Below are positions 8,106 through 15,879 of a stretch of 45,230 nucleotides of DNA, in pieces. Location of the stretch: IMG/VR virus record IMGVR_UViG_3300028840_001718, positions 1 to 45,230 of that record; one strand, given 5' to 3'. Under the pieces are notes generated by a model, which made no database searches, was not told the DNA's origin, and worked only from the letters and a program-made list of their open reading frames with translations. Each line of letters starts with the position of its first letter. Within the stretch, counting starts at the first letter, position 1. This DNA is from a virus. The position numbers and the translations under genes were made by a program.

Positions 8106-8918
8106 TTATTCCGCCCCTTCCAATTTGTCCCAAGAAACTTTTGTAAACTTCTTTCCATCTTCGGACCGCTTCAAGGTTACGGTCCGGGCTTTCTTGTTGA
8201 CGGAAAGAACTTCCGCTTCTTTGGGCTTGCCGCGGGGGGAAGCTTTGTAAAGGTAAACGTCTTCTTTGACGGGTTCCCAATCTTCTTCTTCTTCCCCGTC
8301 TTCTTCTTCATCGTCTTCCGCTTCTTCGGAATCGTCTTCTTCTTCTTCTTCTTCTTCTTCTTCTTCTTCTTCTTCTTCTTCCGCGGAATCGTCTTCATCG
8401 TCTTCCGCGTCTTCAACGTCTTCATCGTCTTCATCGTCTTCATAATCTTCCGCCAATCCTTGAATGAAGACAAAAGCGTTCCCATCATCGTTGGGGTCCC
8501 AAGTATTGTAATAGAAAAAGGGTTCTTCTTTGACCAACCCCGCAACGATTTGGGGCAAATCGTCAATGTCCGATTCTTCAACCCCTTCCGCCCCAAGAAG
8601 CTTCAAGTCCGAAACCAAGTCTTCAAGCTTGTCTTCAACGGTTTTGTTGTCCGTTGCCCGGATGAAGTTTTGACGGGTTGCCCGAAGACCCCGGAATTCT
8701 TCCGGTTCCCGGACGGTCCCGGTCAAGAAGACATAGGGGTTCCCCTTCTTGTCTTCATCAATCTTAAAGCTTGTCAACTTCGCAACCCCGCGGACAATGC
8801 CCCCGGGCAACATTGACCCCTTGGGCTTTGCTTCCGCTTCCCGGGCGGTCTTCCATCCGCCCCGGGCCCTTTTCTTCAACTTTGCAAGAACGCTTGATTT
8901 GGCTTTCTTTTTCGCCAT
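8106..8918 (-). CDS. Putative ssDNA-binding protein with long acidic tract
   Basis: A 270-residue protein. The N-terminal ~145 residues (LTSFKIDEDKKGNPYVFLTG, FRGLRATRQNFI) resemble DUF669/OB-fold single-strand-binding proteins that accompany Sak4-type recombinases in phages. Residues ~160-220 are almost pure Asp/Glu, including a run of about 15 Glu. The C-terminal ~50 residues form a small β domain (EDVYLYKASPRGK, RTVTLKRSEDG), possibly SH3/Tudor-like. Acidic tails are typical of SSBs and recruit partner proteins, though normally they are short and terminal. The next genes upstream encode the ATPase and nuclease of the same putative recombination set. The start has GAAAGGGTTTCATC. The SSB role is inferred. 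Confidence 0.7.
   Translation of the reverse strand: MAKKKAKSSVLAKLKKRARGGWKTAREAEAKPKGSMLPGGIVRGVAKLTSFKIDEDKKGNPYVFLTGTVREPEEFRGLRATRQNFIRATDNKTVEDKLEDLVSDLKLLGAEGVEESDIDDLPQIVAGLVKEEPFFYYNTWDPNDDGNAFVFIQGLAEDYEDDEDDEDVEDAEDDEDDSAEEEEEEEEEEEEEEEDDSEEAEDDEEEDGEEEEDWEPVKEDVYLYKASPRGKPKEAEVLSVNKKARTVTLKRSEDGKKFTKVSWDKLEGAE
8335..8382. repeat. (TTC)n / (GAA)n microsatellite in coding sequence
   Basis: About 15 uninterrupted TCT/TTC units (GAA Glu codons on the minus strand) lie in the acidic tract of the putative SSB. Unit gain or loss keeps the frame, so tract length can vary freely. Shorter GAA/GAC runs flank it on both sides. Confidence 0.95.
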
Positions 8919-8956
8919 GATGAAACCCTTTCATTCAATGTCCCGGTTGATGGAAA

Positions 8957-8985
8957 GACCCAACCCGCGGGACCCGGGCAGGGTC
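8957..8985 (-). terminator. Hairpin downstream of the Sak4-like gene
   Basis: On the minus strand GACCC...GGGTC encloses a second CCC/GGG stem and is followed by TTTCC. It lies in the 86-base gap behind the ATPase gene. The U-tract is short, so attenuation or RNA stabilisation is as likely as full termination. Confidence 0.4.
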
Positions 8986-9004
8986 AACGGTTCAAAATGT
9001 TTTG

Positions 9005-9907
9005 TCAAAACGGAACGCGGTCCGTTGAAGCTTTGCGGAACGCTTCTTCAAAGTTCTTGAAAGATTCTTCCGCGGATTCTCCCCCATCAATAACGGGGTC
9101 AAGTTCAAACCAATTCTTCGCATCAAAAGCGGGGGCCCATTCTGTATAGATGATCCGCCCTTCCCCTTCTTGTTTTGCTTTGGTCCGCGGTCCCTTCTTC
9201 TTTGAAAGATCAAGTTCAACAAGGTAATTGTAGAAAAGAACCCCTTGGGCCCAACGGTGGATTGCGGACCACGTTTCCGGATCGGAATAGCAAACATGAC
9301 GGTCATAATCCGCCCCTTCGGGGTTGTTGTAAAGTTTGGTTCTTGAATGACCGATCAACAAGACGTTGATTCCCGCGGCCCGTATATCGTCAAGGGCGTT
9401 CAAGAAGCGGGGCCAATCTGTCTTTGCCGCGTTCTTCGGTCCGCGTTGATAAGAATAGAACCCTTCGGAAGACCAATCCCCTTCAAAGTATTCTTCACAA
9501 TGGAACGCAAAGCAAAGTTTTTCAAACCCGGTAATTGAATCAAAGCAAGCGGTTTGAATATCCCATTTCCCCGCGGCAATGTCCCCGCAAATGGCAAGCG
9601 TCCCTTCAAAGTCTTCCGCTTGTTCAATGAAGACGGGTTCCGGAACAATGTTGAATTCTGCAAGCGTCCGGATTCCTTCTTCTTGCGGATCAATGATGAA
9701 CCCGGGCCGCGGGAAGTTTGCACCAAATGAAGTCTTGCCAACCCCGGAAGGGCCATAAAGGACAAGCTTCAAAGGGGACATCCCGCAAAAGCCCCGATCC
9801 GTTCCGGCGGTCCGCTTCTTCTTTCCCTTCTTCTTTGGCTTGGGGGTTTTCTTCTTTGGTTTGGGCCGTTTCTTCTTCGGGGGTTGTTGTCTTGTTGTTG
9901 TTGCCAT
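9005..9907 (-). CDS. Sak4-like RecA-fold ATPase (single-strand annealing/recombination)
   Basis: A 300-residue P-loop protein. A ~33-residue tail of repeated PKKK units precedes LKLVLYGPSGVGKTSFGA (Walker A ~52-59). Later segments TACFDSITGFEKLC (Walker B position) and INVLLIGHSRT fit the phage AAA_24/Sak4 group, RecA-core ATPases that work with a phage SSB and nuclease in recombination. The start at 9907 is chosen for GAAAGGGCGGACCA. An in-frame ATG at 10009 overlaps the upstream stop, but the 34 extra codons include the intergenic motif AATAAACCCC, so that region is probably a leader. Neighbours on both sides fit a recombination cassette. Confidence 0.8.
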   Translation of the reverse strand: MATTTRQQPPKKKRPKPKKKTPKPKKKGKKKRTAGTDRGFCGMSPLKLVLYGPSGVGKTSFGANFPRPGFIIDPQEEGIRTLAEFNIVPEPVFIEQAEDFEGTLAICGDIAAGKWDIQTACFDSITGFEKLCFAFHCEEYFEGDWSSEGFYSYQRGPKNAAKTDWPRFLNALDDIRAAGINVLLIGHSRTKLYNNPEGADYDRHVCYSDPETWSAIHRWAQGVLFYNYLVELDLSKKKGPRTKAKQEGEGRIIYTEWAPAFDAKNWFELDPVIDGGESAEESFKNFEEAFRKASTDRVPF

Positions 9908-10005
9908 TGGTCCGCCCTTTCTTCTTTGCTTGGGGTTTATTGTGGAATACAACGCTTCTTCAAAGCGTTCCGCCCTTTCATCTTGTTCAACGGTTGTTGT
10001 TGATG

Positions 10006-11235
10006 TCATTCTTCTTCAAGTTCCGGGAACAATGACTTGATGGGAACAAGCTTGTCTTTCCGCCCTTGGGACAAGTATTCAAAGAAGCTTCCCCGGAACC
10101 CGCTTGCCAATGAATGATAAATACCCCAAGGAAAGCGGAAATGAATTCCACCCCCGGGAACATCAAGACGCGGAACGTTGTCCGCTTTGCTTGATTCCCG
10201 GAACGGGTTGAACGGATCAACGGAAATCCAATCCCACCAATCAAGCAACCCTTCAAGGATTGGGTCAAAACATTCCCGTTTGAACCGTTCAACGTCTTTC
10301 TTGAAAACCCGGGACTTCCAACGCATGAAATGATGATTGGGGTCTTTGCGGATGTCACTTGCAACGCGGTCAAGAAATTGGCTTTCGGTTTCCGCCCCAA
10401 CCCTTGTCTTGATTGGCTTCCCGTCTTTCCCTTTGATCGTCTTTCCGTCTTTTCCCTTCTTGTTGACTTCCCGCCCCTTCCGTTGTTTTTGGGCGTGTTG
10501 ATCCGCCAAAGGGCGTCTTATGACATTATACAAAACCCCGGACATTGGAAGAAGACGGATTGATTCCGTTTCTTTCCGGGAAAGACAAAGGGATTCAAGC
10601 CCCTTCCGGGCCCGGTCTTGTTCTTGCAACAATGCGATAAGATACAACATCGTTTGCAAATTCTCATGAACGGTTGCTTGAAGTCCCGCTTCATCAATCC
10701 GCCCCTTGGTTTTGTTTTCTTGTTCCCAACCGTTCTTTCCTTCTTGAAAGACCCCATCCCATTTCCCCCGAAGAACAAGGGACCGCCCGGACGGTAATTG
10801 ATAGGGAACGCGGAACGCAACTTCTGCAAGCAAGAACTTCCGCTTCTTTGTTTCCGGATGCTTCCGCCAATGGTGTAAGTATATTGGGAAGACGCGGTTT
10901 GCAAGCCCAACCCATTTGTTGATTGACCCTTCCGCCCCGGGGAAGCGTTCCCGCAACTTGTTCCGGTATCGTCCCGCCGCTTTCTTCGGGTCTTTTCCCC
11001 TTGCGGTTGCTTCTTCCATTTCATGCCAAAGGGAACCGTATTCAAGCGGGGCGTTGAAACCTTCCGCTTCTTCCAACCCTTCAACAACCTTCAAGCGGAA
11101 GCGTTCCCGACATTCAAGAAACTTTGACAGAAGGGAAAAAGAAATTCCGTCTTCTTTCGGTCCCTTCCAAAGCGGGACTTTGCGGGACGATTGCCCCGCT
11201 TTTCTAATCGGTTTGGGCCCTTTCTTCTTTTTCAT
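10006..11235 (-). CDS. RecB/Cas4-like PD-(D/E)XK exonuclease
   Basis: The 409 residues show the whole RecB-nuclease motif series: YGSLWHE (66-72, His), LRGKWDGVF (D160), EQENKTKG (E173, K175) and LQTMLY (Q194, Y198). An N-terminal SFSLLSKFLECRERFRL is the usual lead helix of this superfamily. It should resect or process DNA ends for the Sak4-like ATPase, whose gene follows directly. The N-terminus is basic (MKKKKGPKPIRK). A ~30-residue Lys/Gly-rich insert (~265-290) interrupts the domain. GAAAGGGAAAGACG precedes the ATG. Confidence 0.88.
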   Translation of the reverse strand: MKKKKGPKPIRKAGQSSRKVPLWKGPKEDGISFSLLSKFLECRERFRLKVVEGLEEAEGFNAPLEYGSLWHEMEEATARGKDPKKAAGRYRNKLRERFPGAEGSINKWVGLANRVFPIYLHHWRKHPETKKRKFLLAEVAFRVPYQLPSGRSLVLRGKWDGVFQEGKNGWEQENKTKGRIDEAGLQATVHENLQTMLYLIALLQEQDRARKGLESLCLSRKETESIRLLPMSGVLYNVIRRPLADQHAQKQRKGREVNKKGKDGKTIKGKDGKPIKTRVGAETESQFLDRVASDIRKDPNHHFMRWKSRVFKKDVERFKRECFDPILEGLLDWWDWISVDPFNPFRESSKADNVPRLDVPGGGIHFRFPWGIYHSLASGFRGSFFEYLSQGRKDKLVPIKSLFPELEEE

Positions 11236-11253
11236 CGTCTTTCCCTTTCTTCT

Positions 11254-11493
11254 TCAACCGGACCCCTTTGCGTTGTCCCAAGGGGGAAGCCCGGTCTTCA
11301 TTGTAAACCCGCCCCATTGAACCGCCGCTTCCGGGGCAAATTCCTTTGCCGTTTCCAAGTCTTCAAACAACAACGCAAACCCAACGCAACCGATTGGAAG
11401 CTTTTTGAAATCAAGATCAAGCGGACCGCAACCAAGATCAAGAAGTAAATGTTGAAATCCGATCATTGGAACCGCAAGCGTCTTCTTTTTCAT
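11254..11493 (-). CDS. Small hypothetical protein
   Basis: A 79-residue protein. Its ATG (11493) overlaps the stop of the uracil-DNA glycosylase gene (ATGA), with GGGGCGGGG as ribosome site. It is moderately hydrophobic with several Gly/Cys (LGCGPLDLDFKKLPIGCVGF) and no clear membrane segment. Coupled translation suggests a stoichiometric partner of its neighbour, but no function is recognised. Confidence 0.7.
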   Translation of the reverse strand: MKKKTLAVPMIGFQHLLLDLGCGPLDLDFKKLPIGCVGFALLFEDLETAKEFAPEAAVQWGGFTMKTGLPPWDNAKGSG

Positions 11494-12140
11494 TTGCCCC
11501 GCCCCTTTTGTATCAACGCGGTTTCCCTTGCAACCGATTTGAAAACATCCGCAAGCGTCAAGACGGACCGCTTGAAAGACAATCCGGACTTATGTTCCGA
11601 TTGCCGCAAGATTGCCGCGGGATGAATCATCGGAACCGCGTCAAGGGGAAGACGCTTTTTGGCAACCGCCCCAAGGGCAACAATCCGCCGCGGGTTGACA
11701 AGTTCAAGGAATTCTTCAAGACGGGGGCGGCAAGCTTCCATTTCTTCCCGGTCCGGTTCCCGGATTTGACCGGATGAAAGTTCTTCCGGATCAATGGTCC
11801 GCGGGAAGCAACAAACAACATTGAAGACGCAAACGGAAACGGGTTCCCAAAACGGTTGGGGATGATCGGGGGAAAACTTTTCCGCCGCGGCTTGAATGAT
11901 CTTGTCAAGCAAATAACCGGCGGGGCCGCAAAATGGAATCCCAATTGAATCTTCCGCTTCCCCCGGGGCTTCCCCGATCAACGCAACATCCGCCGGAAGG
12001 GACCCGCGGAAATGGACAACCCGCTTCCGCGTCTTGTCAAGTCCGCAAAGCTTACAGTCTTTGAACCGCCCTTTGAATTTACAAAAGCGTTCCCAATGGG
12101 AATCCGCAATCTTGATCTTTCCCTTATAGAATGATTTCAC
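11490..12140 (-). CDS. Family 4 uracil-DNA glycosylase (4Fe-4S type)
   Basis: A 216-residue enzyme that removes uracil from DNA. Motif 1 is GEAPGEAED (57-65) followed by IGIPFCGPAGYLLDKII; motif 3 is MIHPAAILR (~171-179). Four cysteines fit the cluster ligands of this family: C29, C32, C111 (FNVVCCFP) and C137 (EACRPRLEEF, the usual CRPFLE context). Start is a GTG at 12140 behind GAAAGGGCGGACAA. In a phage with its own family A polymerase it may protect against deaminated cytosine or host uracilation. It overlaps the next gene by four bases. Confidence 0.9.
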   Translation of the reverse strand: MKSFYKGKIKIADSHWERFCKFKGRFKDCKLCGLDKTRKRVVHFRGSLPADVALIGEAPGEAEDSIGIPFCGPAGYLLDKIIQAAAEKFSPDHPQPFWEPVSVCVFNVVCCFPRTIDPEELSSGQIREPDREEMEACRPRLEEFLELVNPRRIVALGAVAKKRLPLDAVPMIHPAAILRQSEHKSGLSFKRSVLTLADVFKSVARETALIQKGRGK

Positions 12141-12166
12141 TTGTCCGCCCTTTCATCCGTTGGGGT

Positions 12167-12427
12167 TTATTGAATGAAGTCCCGTTCAATCATCCGCGGG
12201 ACAACCCGGGCCCGTTCCGGGCAACGTATCTTTTTCAAGACCCGGGAAGCCCGTTGACGGGTTGGGAAATGAAAAGCTTCCGGCGGGTTGCTTGTCCAAA
12301 GCGGCCCGTCCGGATTATCGTTGGCAAGATACAAATTGGAATTCATCCAAACAACAATGAAGCGTTGAATCCGGCGGGGTTTTTTCCCTTGTTGATTGGT
12401 TCCCTTCTTCTTGTTCTTTCTTCCCAT
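12167..12427 (-). CDS. Small basic hypothetical protein
   Basis: An 86-residue protein, ATG at 12427 behind GAAGGGATTCAATAGA. Residues 1-22 are Lys/Arg-rich, another instance of a basic tail. The remainder (FIVVWMNSNLYLANDNPDGP, RQRASRVLKKIRCPERARVV) could be a small α/β domain. No family is recognised. The stop codon lies in the AATAAACCCC motif. The 81 bases upstream hold AT-rich repeats (ATATATTG, GAATATAC) but no clear promoter. Confidence 0.7.
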   Translation of the reverse strand: MGRKNKKKGTNQQGKKPRRIQRFIVVWMNSNLYLANDNPDGPLWTSNPPEAFHFPTRQRASRVLKKIRCPERARVVPRMIERDFIQ

Positions 12428-12508
12428 TCTATTGAATCCCTTCTTCAATATATTGTATATTCCTTTATCCAAAGGGGTATGAACCCGGGTCCGTTTCCGC
12501 GGGGTTTA

Positions 12509-12769
12509 TTAGCGGGGCTTTTTCGGACGGTAAGCTTGCAAGACAACGCTTGGCGGGTCCCGGTCCGGTTCCCGCCAAATATGAACCCGAAGACCCCGGG
12601 CGGTTGCCGCTTTCCTGCAAGTATCATCAATGGTTGCCAATTCGCAATCAAAGTCTTTCCCTTGGGTCAAGCGTCTTGTCTTTCCGTCAAGCCAACGTTC
12701 CCAAGGATACTTTGCTTTGCGTCCCGCTTTCCGCTTCGGGGGTTTGAACTTCTTCAAGATGGTTGCCAT
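12509..12769 (-). CDS. Small phage protein (YPWERWLDG type), first leftward gene
   Basis: An 86-residue protein starting at 12769 behind GAAAGGGTCAATCA. After a basic tail (KPPKRKAGRKAK) it reads YPWERWLDGKTRRLTQGKDF and then a helix and strand pair. To my recollection a YPW-x-W-LDG pattern occurs in small early proteins of other phages, with unknown role. It heads the leftward operon next to the divergent control region, so it is probably expressed early. Confidence 0.7.
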   Translation of the reverse strand: MATILKKFKPPKRKAGRKAKYPWERWLDGKTRRLTQGKDFDCELATIDDTCRKAATARGLRVHIWREPDRDPPSVVLQAYRPKKPR

Positions 12770-13100
12770 TGATTGACCCTTTCATTCCGCGGGATTTTGA
12801 AACCGGCCCGGGACCCCCGCCGCTTTTGTGTCCTTGTCTTTCCTTGCGGGGCTTTCCGGGGTCCGCCGGTAGCCCCGGGCCATATATCCAATATATCAGA
12901 CCGCCGGAAGCCCGGTCAAGGGGCAAATCTCCCCGTATAAACGCGGACTTTTTCACCCCGGGAAATGGGTCCGGGAAAATTTTTCCGGGGGAAACCATTG
13001 ACCGCCCTTGCGTCAAAGTTTTCTTTTTGATATTCTGCCAACATCGGGCCCGGGAACGGACCCGGGCGGAAGCGTTGACCAATGAAGAAAGGGAAAAGCA
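12770..13100. other. Divergent control region (331 bases, no gene)
   Basis: This region lies between the outermost leftward and rightward genes. It contains an AT-rich repeat pair ATATATCCAATATAT (~12883-12897), element b (12934-12943), an A/T-rich patch (AAAATTTTT near 12976-12984), a TTTTCTTTTTGATATT stretch (~13018-13033) and a strong hairpin GCCCGGG-AACGGA-CCCGGGC (13048-13067). Both operons probably start here. It is also the best candidate for a replication origin, but no iteron set is seen. Confidence 0.6.
12934..12943 (+). promoter_or_regulatory. CGTATAAACG element b, rightward operon
   Basis: CGTATAAACG preceded by GGGGCAAATCTCCC and followed by CGGACTTTTT. The TATAAA could be a -10, but the hexamer 16-17 bases upstream (GGTCAA/CGGTCA) is a poor -35. 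It points at the first plus-strand gene, about 160 bases downstream. Confidence 0.6.
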
Positions 13101-13283
13101 ATGGTCCGCGTTGTCTCAACTTCTTTTGTTCCGCGGGATGAAATGGAATCCGCCGCGGATGTCTTCGGTTGGAATGAATACAACAACCCGGTTGATCCGG
13201 CGGAAGTTCCAACCGTACAACCCGAACCATCCGCGGAAGACCCCGCGGAACTTTCGGACCGGAAAGGGGTCCGTCTTCTTTGA
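13101..13283 (+). CDS. Small acidic hypothetical protein, first rightward gene
   Basis: A 60-residue acidic protein with a strong site (GAAAGGGAAAAGCA) before the ATG. It has many Pro, Glu and Asp (VPTVQPEPSAEDPAEL) and is probably largely disordered. It is the first gene after element b and is followed 46 bases later by the DGQHR gene. No homologue is recognised. A small acidic early product could be an anti-host or DNA-mimic protein, but that is speculation. Confidence 0.65.
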   Translation: MVRVVSTSFVPRDEMESAADVFGWNEYNNPVDPAEVPTVQPEPSAEDPAELSDRKGVRLL

Positions 13284-13329
13284 TTGTTGTTTTGTTTCAA
13301 TGGTTTCTTTTTATGAAAGGGGACATTCA

Positions 13330-14712
13330 ATGTCTTCAAAAATTAAGTTTGCGAAACTTGGGGTTGATCTTCGGGCAAAGGGCCAAAAAGACGGGCCGCT
13401 TTCCGTTGATGAAATGAAGGGTCTTCTTGGTTGGGAAGAAGAACCCGAAGGGAAAGATTGGGGGGATGATTATTTGTTCAAAGACTTGAACAAGAAAAAA
13501 ATCCGGTTGACCAACAACAAGACCAACCGCCCCTTCCGGATAACGCTTGCCCGGCGGTATGGTTCGGAAATGTTGCGGGGCAAATGGAAATTGAACGGGG
13601 AACCGTTCATCTTTGACCGCTTCGGAATGACCCAAGACGGGCAACATCGGGGAACCGGATTCATCTTGGCGGAACAAGAACGTCAACTTGATCCGAAGTA
13701 TTGGGCAGGAGAATACGGTCAACGCGGACCGCTTTCAATTGATGCTTTAATTGTTACGGGCATTTCAGAAAAAGCGGAAGTTGTTGACACCTTGGGTCTT
13801 GGGCAAAAGCGGTCCCTTGGGGATGTTCTTTTTCGCCGGAAGGAATTTGCAGGAATCAAGGAAAAGGAACAAAAGCGTCTTGCCAATGTTCTTGGGGGTG
13901 CTTTGCGTCTTGTTTGGTTGCGGACCGGCGGGAAAGCAATAACGGACGCCCCTTGGTTCCCCCATTCCGAAGCGTTGGATTTCCTGCAAACCCATCCCGA
14001 TATTGTCAAAGCGGTTGAAACCGTCTTCAAGATGGAAAACGGAAGCGGGGCGGACGGGAAGCGGATTTCAACAAAGCTTTCCCTTGCCTATGCCGCGGGA
14101 ATGTTCTATTTGATGGGAGTTGCAAAGACGGACCCGGACAAGTTTGAAGAAACCGGAAAGATTGACCGGACGCTTGTTGGCAAGGCAAAGGAATTTTGGG
14201 GAAGCTTTGCGGACCCGGACGCTTTGCCCAAGGGTTCCCCGATTATGACGCTTCGGAACGCCCTTGACCGCCTTGACGCAAGCGGGGCAACGGGGCGGGA
14301 AGAAATAATCGGAACCGCGGTCAAGGCAATGAACGCTTTCCTTGACGGGAAGAAAACCCCAAGCGTCAAGGACATCAAGCCAAAGCGGGTCAAGAACAAG
14401 ACAACCGGCAAGATCGAATTGGGGGAAACCCCGCGTCTTGGCGGTCTTGATCGGGAACCGCCGGAACCGGAACCCGAAGTTGAACCCGCCCCGAAGGGAA
14501 AGAAGACCGGACGGAAGGGAAGCAAAACGGACGGTTGGCGGGTCAAAGACTTGGCTTGGGTTGAAGACCCGGACGGGGAACATTGGCTTGGGGAAATTAC
14601 AAGCTTTTCCGAAGATGGGAAAGTTGCTTTTCTGAAAGCCAAAGAAGACGGGAAGGAATATGAAACCCCGATCAAGACGCTTGCCGCGGACAAGCCCGGG
14701 GAAGACGATTGA
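13330..14712 (+). CDS. DGQHR/ParB-like protein with Tudor-like C-terminus
   Basis: A 460-residue protein starting at 13330 behind GAAAGGGGACATTCA; the frame is open further upstream but without a site and through the control region. Residues ~65-110 read ITLARRYGSEMLRGKWKLNG, EPFIFDRFG and DGQHRGTG (DGQHR at 103-107), the ParB/DGQHR fold of many phage proteins. A helical middle follows, then a Pro/Glu/Lys linker and a small β domain (WVEDPDGEHWLGEITSF), possibly Tudor/SH3-like. Cellular relatives bind DNA or nucleotides; the phage role is unknown. Three consecutive hairpins follow the stop. Confidence 0.75.
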   Translation: MSSKIKFAKLGVDLRAKGQKDGPLSVDEMKGLLGWEEEPEGKDWGDDYLFKDLNKKKIRLTNNKTNRPFRITLARRYGSEMLRGKWKLNGEPFIFDRFGMTQDGQHRGTGFILAEQERQLDPKYWAGEYGQRGPLSIDALIVTGISEKAEVVDTLGLGQKRSLGDVLFRRKEFAGIKEKEQKRLANVLGGALRLVWLRTGGKAITDAPWFPHSEALDFLQTHPDIVKAVETVFKMENGSGADGKRISTKLSLAYAAGMFYLMGVAKTDPDKFEETGKIDRTLVGKAKEFWGSFADPDALPKGSPIMTLRNALDRLDASGATGREEIIGTAVKAMNAFLDGKKTPSVKDIKPKRVKNKTTGKIELGETPRLGGLDREPPEPEPEVEPAPKGKKTGRKGSKTDGWRVKDLAWVEDPDGEHWLGEITSFSEDGKVAFLKAKEDGKEYETPIKTLAADKPGEDD

Positions 14713-14750
14713 CGGGGGCTTTGCCCCGGACGGGTTTTGACCCGTCTTGA

Positions 14751-14788
14751 AGCCCGGGGCCCCGGAAACGGGGCGTCCGGGCTTTTTT
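14751..14788 (+). terminator. Rho-independent terminator after the DGQHR gene
   Basis: AGCCCGG ... CCGGGCT with an inner CCCCG/CGGGG stem, followed by a run of six T. It is the third hairpin directly behind the stop at 14712. It separates the first rightward unit from the promoter at 14917. Confidence 0.85.
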
Positions 14789-14916
14789 CATGGGGTTCCG
14801 GGGCCCGGGCGGTTTCTTCATCTATATTGGGGCCCGATCCGCGGGAACCCGATCCGCCGGAATACCCCCCCAACGGGCCAAATTGGAAAAATTCCGGAAA
14901 AATTGGGTATGGGCTA

Positions 14917-14947
14917 TTGACCGGGGGCAAATCTCAGTGTATAAACG
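14917..14947 (+). promoter_or_regulatory. Sigma70-like promoter with element c
   Basis: TTGACC (14917-14922), a 17-base spacer and TATAAA (14940-14945) inside TGTATAAACG. This is the best -35/-10 pair among the element family and supports a promoter reading. It lies behind a terminator and ~220 bases before the SprT-like gene. The upstream GGGGCAAATCTC is shared with element b. Confidence 0.7.
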
Positions 14948-15166
14948 GTATAGTTCAAGTGAACATCATTCACCCCCGGAGAGTTGCAAAGCAACCAAGA
15001 CCGAAACAAGCGGCACAAATGACCATCAACAACTAAGCGGGACAATTCAAGCGGGAAGGGTTGGCTTCAATGACCAATGACCCAAGACCGCCAAAGACAG
15101 AACAACAAAGAAAAGGGAACATCAAAGCGGACAATCAATCAACAATCTTTCTGAAAGGGAACAATC

Positions 15167-15745
15167 ATGAAAAATCAATTGAACCGGGAACAATGGTTGA
15201 CCGAAGTTGCGAAGCTTGCGGAAGACGCTTTCAACTTTGCGGAACTTCAATATCCGCAATCTTGGCGGGTTGCTTGCGGTTTTCCTTGCCGCAACGCAAC
15301 GGGTTCAACAAAGCGGCGGATTGGGGAATGTCATTCTTCAACCGTTTCCGCGGATGGTCATTTTGAAATGTTTATTTCCCCGGTCTTGGGGGAAACAAAA
15401 CCCGCAATCAAGACCCTTCTTCATGAAATGGTTCATGCTTGCATTGGGACGGACAAAGGACATCGGGCGGAATTCTCGCAAGCTTGCAAGCGGTTGGGCT
15501 TTGAAGGAAAACCAACCAACGCGGAACCATCGGATGAAGTTTGGGCCCCCTTCTTTGAAGCGGTTGTTGAAAAGCTTGGAGAGTATCCACACGCAACATT
15601 GACCGTCAACAACAAGAAGAAGCAATCAACGCGAATGATTAAAGTTCTTTGCCCTTGCGGTTGTTCCGCAAGAATGACCCGCAAATGGTTGGAAGAAGTT
15701 GGCCCGCCGGTTTGCGGTTGCGGGGAACAAATGGAAATCGGTTGA
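15167..15745 (+). CDS. SprT-like zinc metalloprotease
   Basis: A 192-residue protein with GAAAGGGAACAATC before the ATG. LLHEMVHACIGTDKGHRAEF contains HExxH (H86, E87, H90) and the third zinc ligand H99, the SprT/Spartan arrangement. The C-terminus holds a zinc ribbon (CPCG ... CGCG), also usual for SprT proteins. Eukaryotic Spartan degrades DNA-protein crosslinks; bacterial and phage SprT proteins are poorly understood. Here it may strip proteins from phage or host DNA during replication. It is followed by hairpins (15752-15777 and 15816-15838) and then the helicase gene. Confidence 0.88.
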   Translation: MKNQLNREQWLTEVAKLAEDAFNFAELQYPQSWRVACGFPCRNATGSTKRRIGECHSSTVSADGHFEMFISPVLGETKPAIKTLLHEMVHACIGTDKGHRAEFSQACKRLGFEGKPTNAEPSDEVWAPFFEAVVEKLGEYPHATLTVNNKKKQSTRMIKVLCPCGCSARMTRKWLEEVGPPVCGCGEQMEIG

Positions 15746-15879
15746 CGGATCGGGAACGGACGGGGCCCTTCGGGGTCCCTTGTTCCCTTTCCTTTGTTGT
15801 TCTGTCAAAGCGGCGGGGTCCGGATGGTCCGGGCCCCTTGTTCGGATTCTTGGTTTTTATTGATGAAAGGTTTTTTGCA

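Larger units (their letters stand above)
14713..15166 (+). other. Non-coding gap with hairpins and promoter (454 bases)
   Basis: After the DGQHR gene come GGGGC-TTT-GCCCC (~14715-14727), GACGGG-TTTTGA-CCCGTC (14729-14746) and the terminator at 14751-14788. The middle (~14800-14900) is GC-rich with no reading frame carrying a ribosome site. A -35/-10 pair lies at 14917-14945. The last 200 bases are purine-rich leader. A frame starting at 15070 overlaps the next gene and was not accepted. Confidence 0.7.

Noticed and set aside
8001-8816. Plus-strand frame of 271 codons rich in Phe
   Set aside because: It is the reverse reading of the acidic GAA/GAC tract; no site, and antisense to a well-supported gene.
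9908-10009. 34-codon N-terminal extension of the Sak4-like ATPase from an ATGA overlap
   Set aside because: It contains the intergenic AATAAACCCC motif and the GAAAGGGCGGACCA site for the 9907 start. It remains possible but less likely.
12763-13329. Upstream in-frame extension of the DGQHR gene (~189 codons)
   Set aside because: It runs through the divergent control region and over the small gene at 13101, has no ribosome site, and a strong GAAAGGGG site precedes the ATG at 13330.
15070-15366. Small plus-strand frame before the SprT-like gene
   Set aside because: It overlaps most of the N-terminal coding region of that gene in another frame and has only a distant purine-rich site.
15649-15879. 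Upstream in-frame extension of the helicase
   Set aside because: It overlaps the SprT-like gene and the hairpins behind it; GAAAGG plus ATG at 15880 gives the normal family start.
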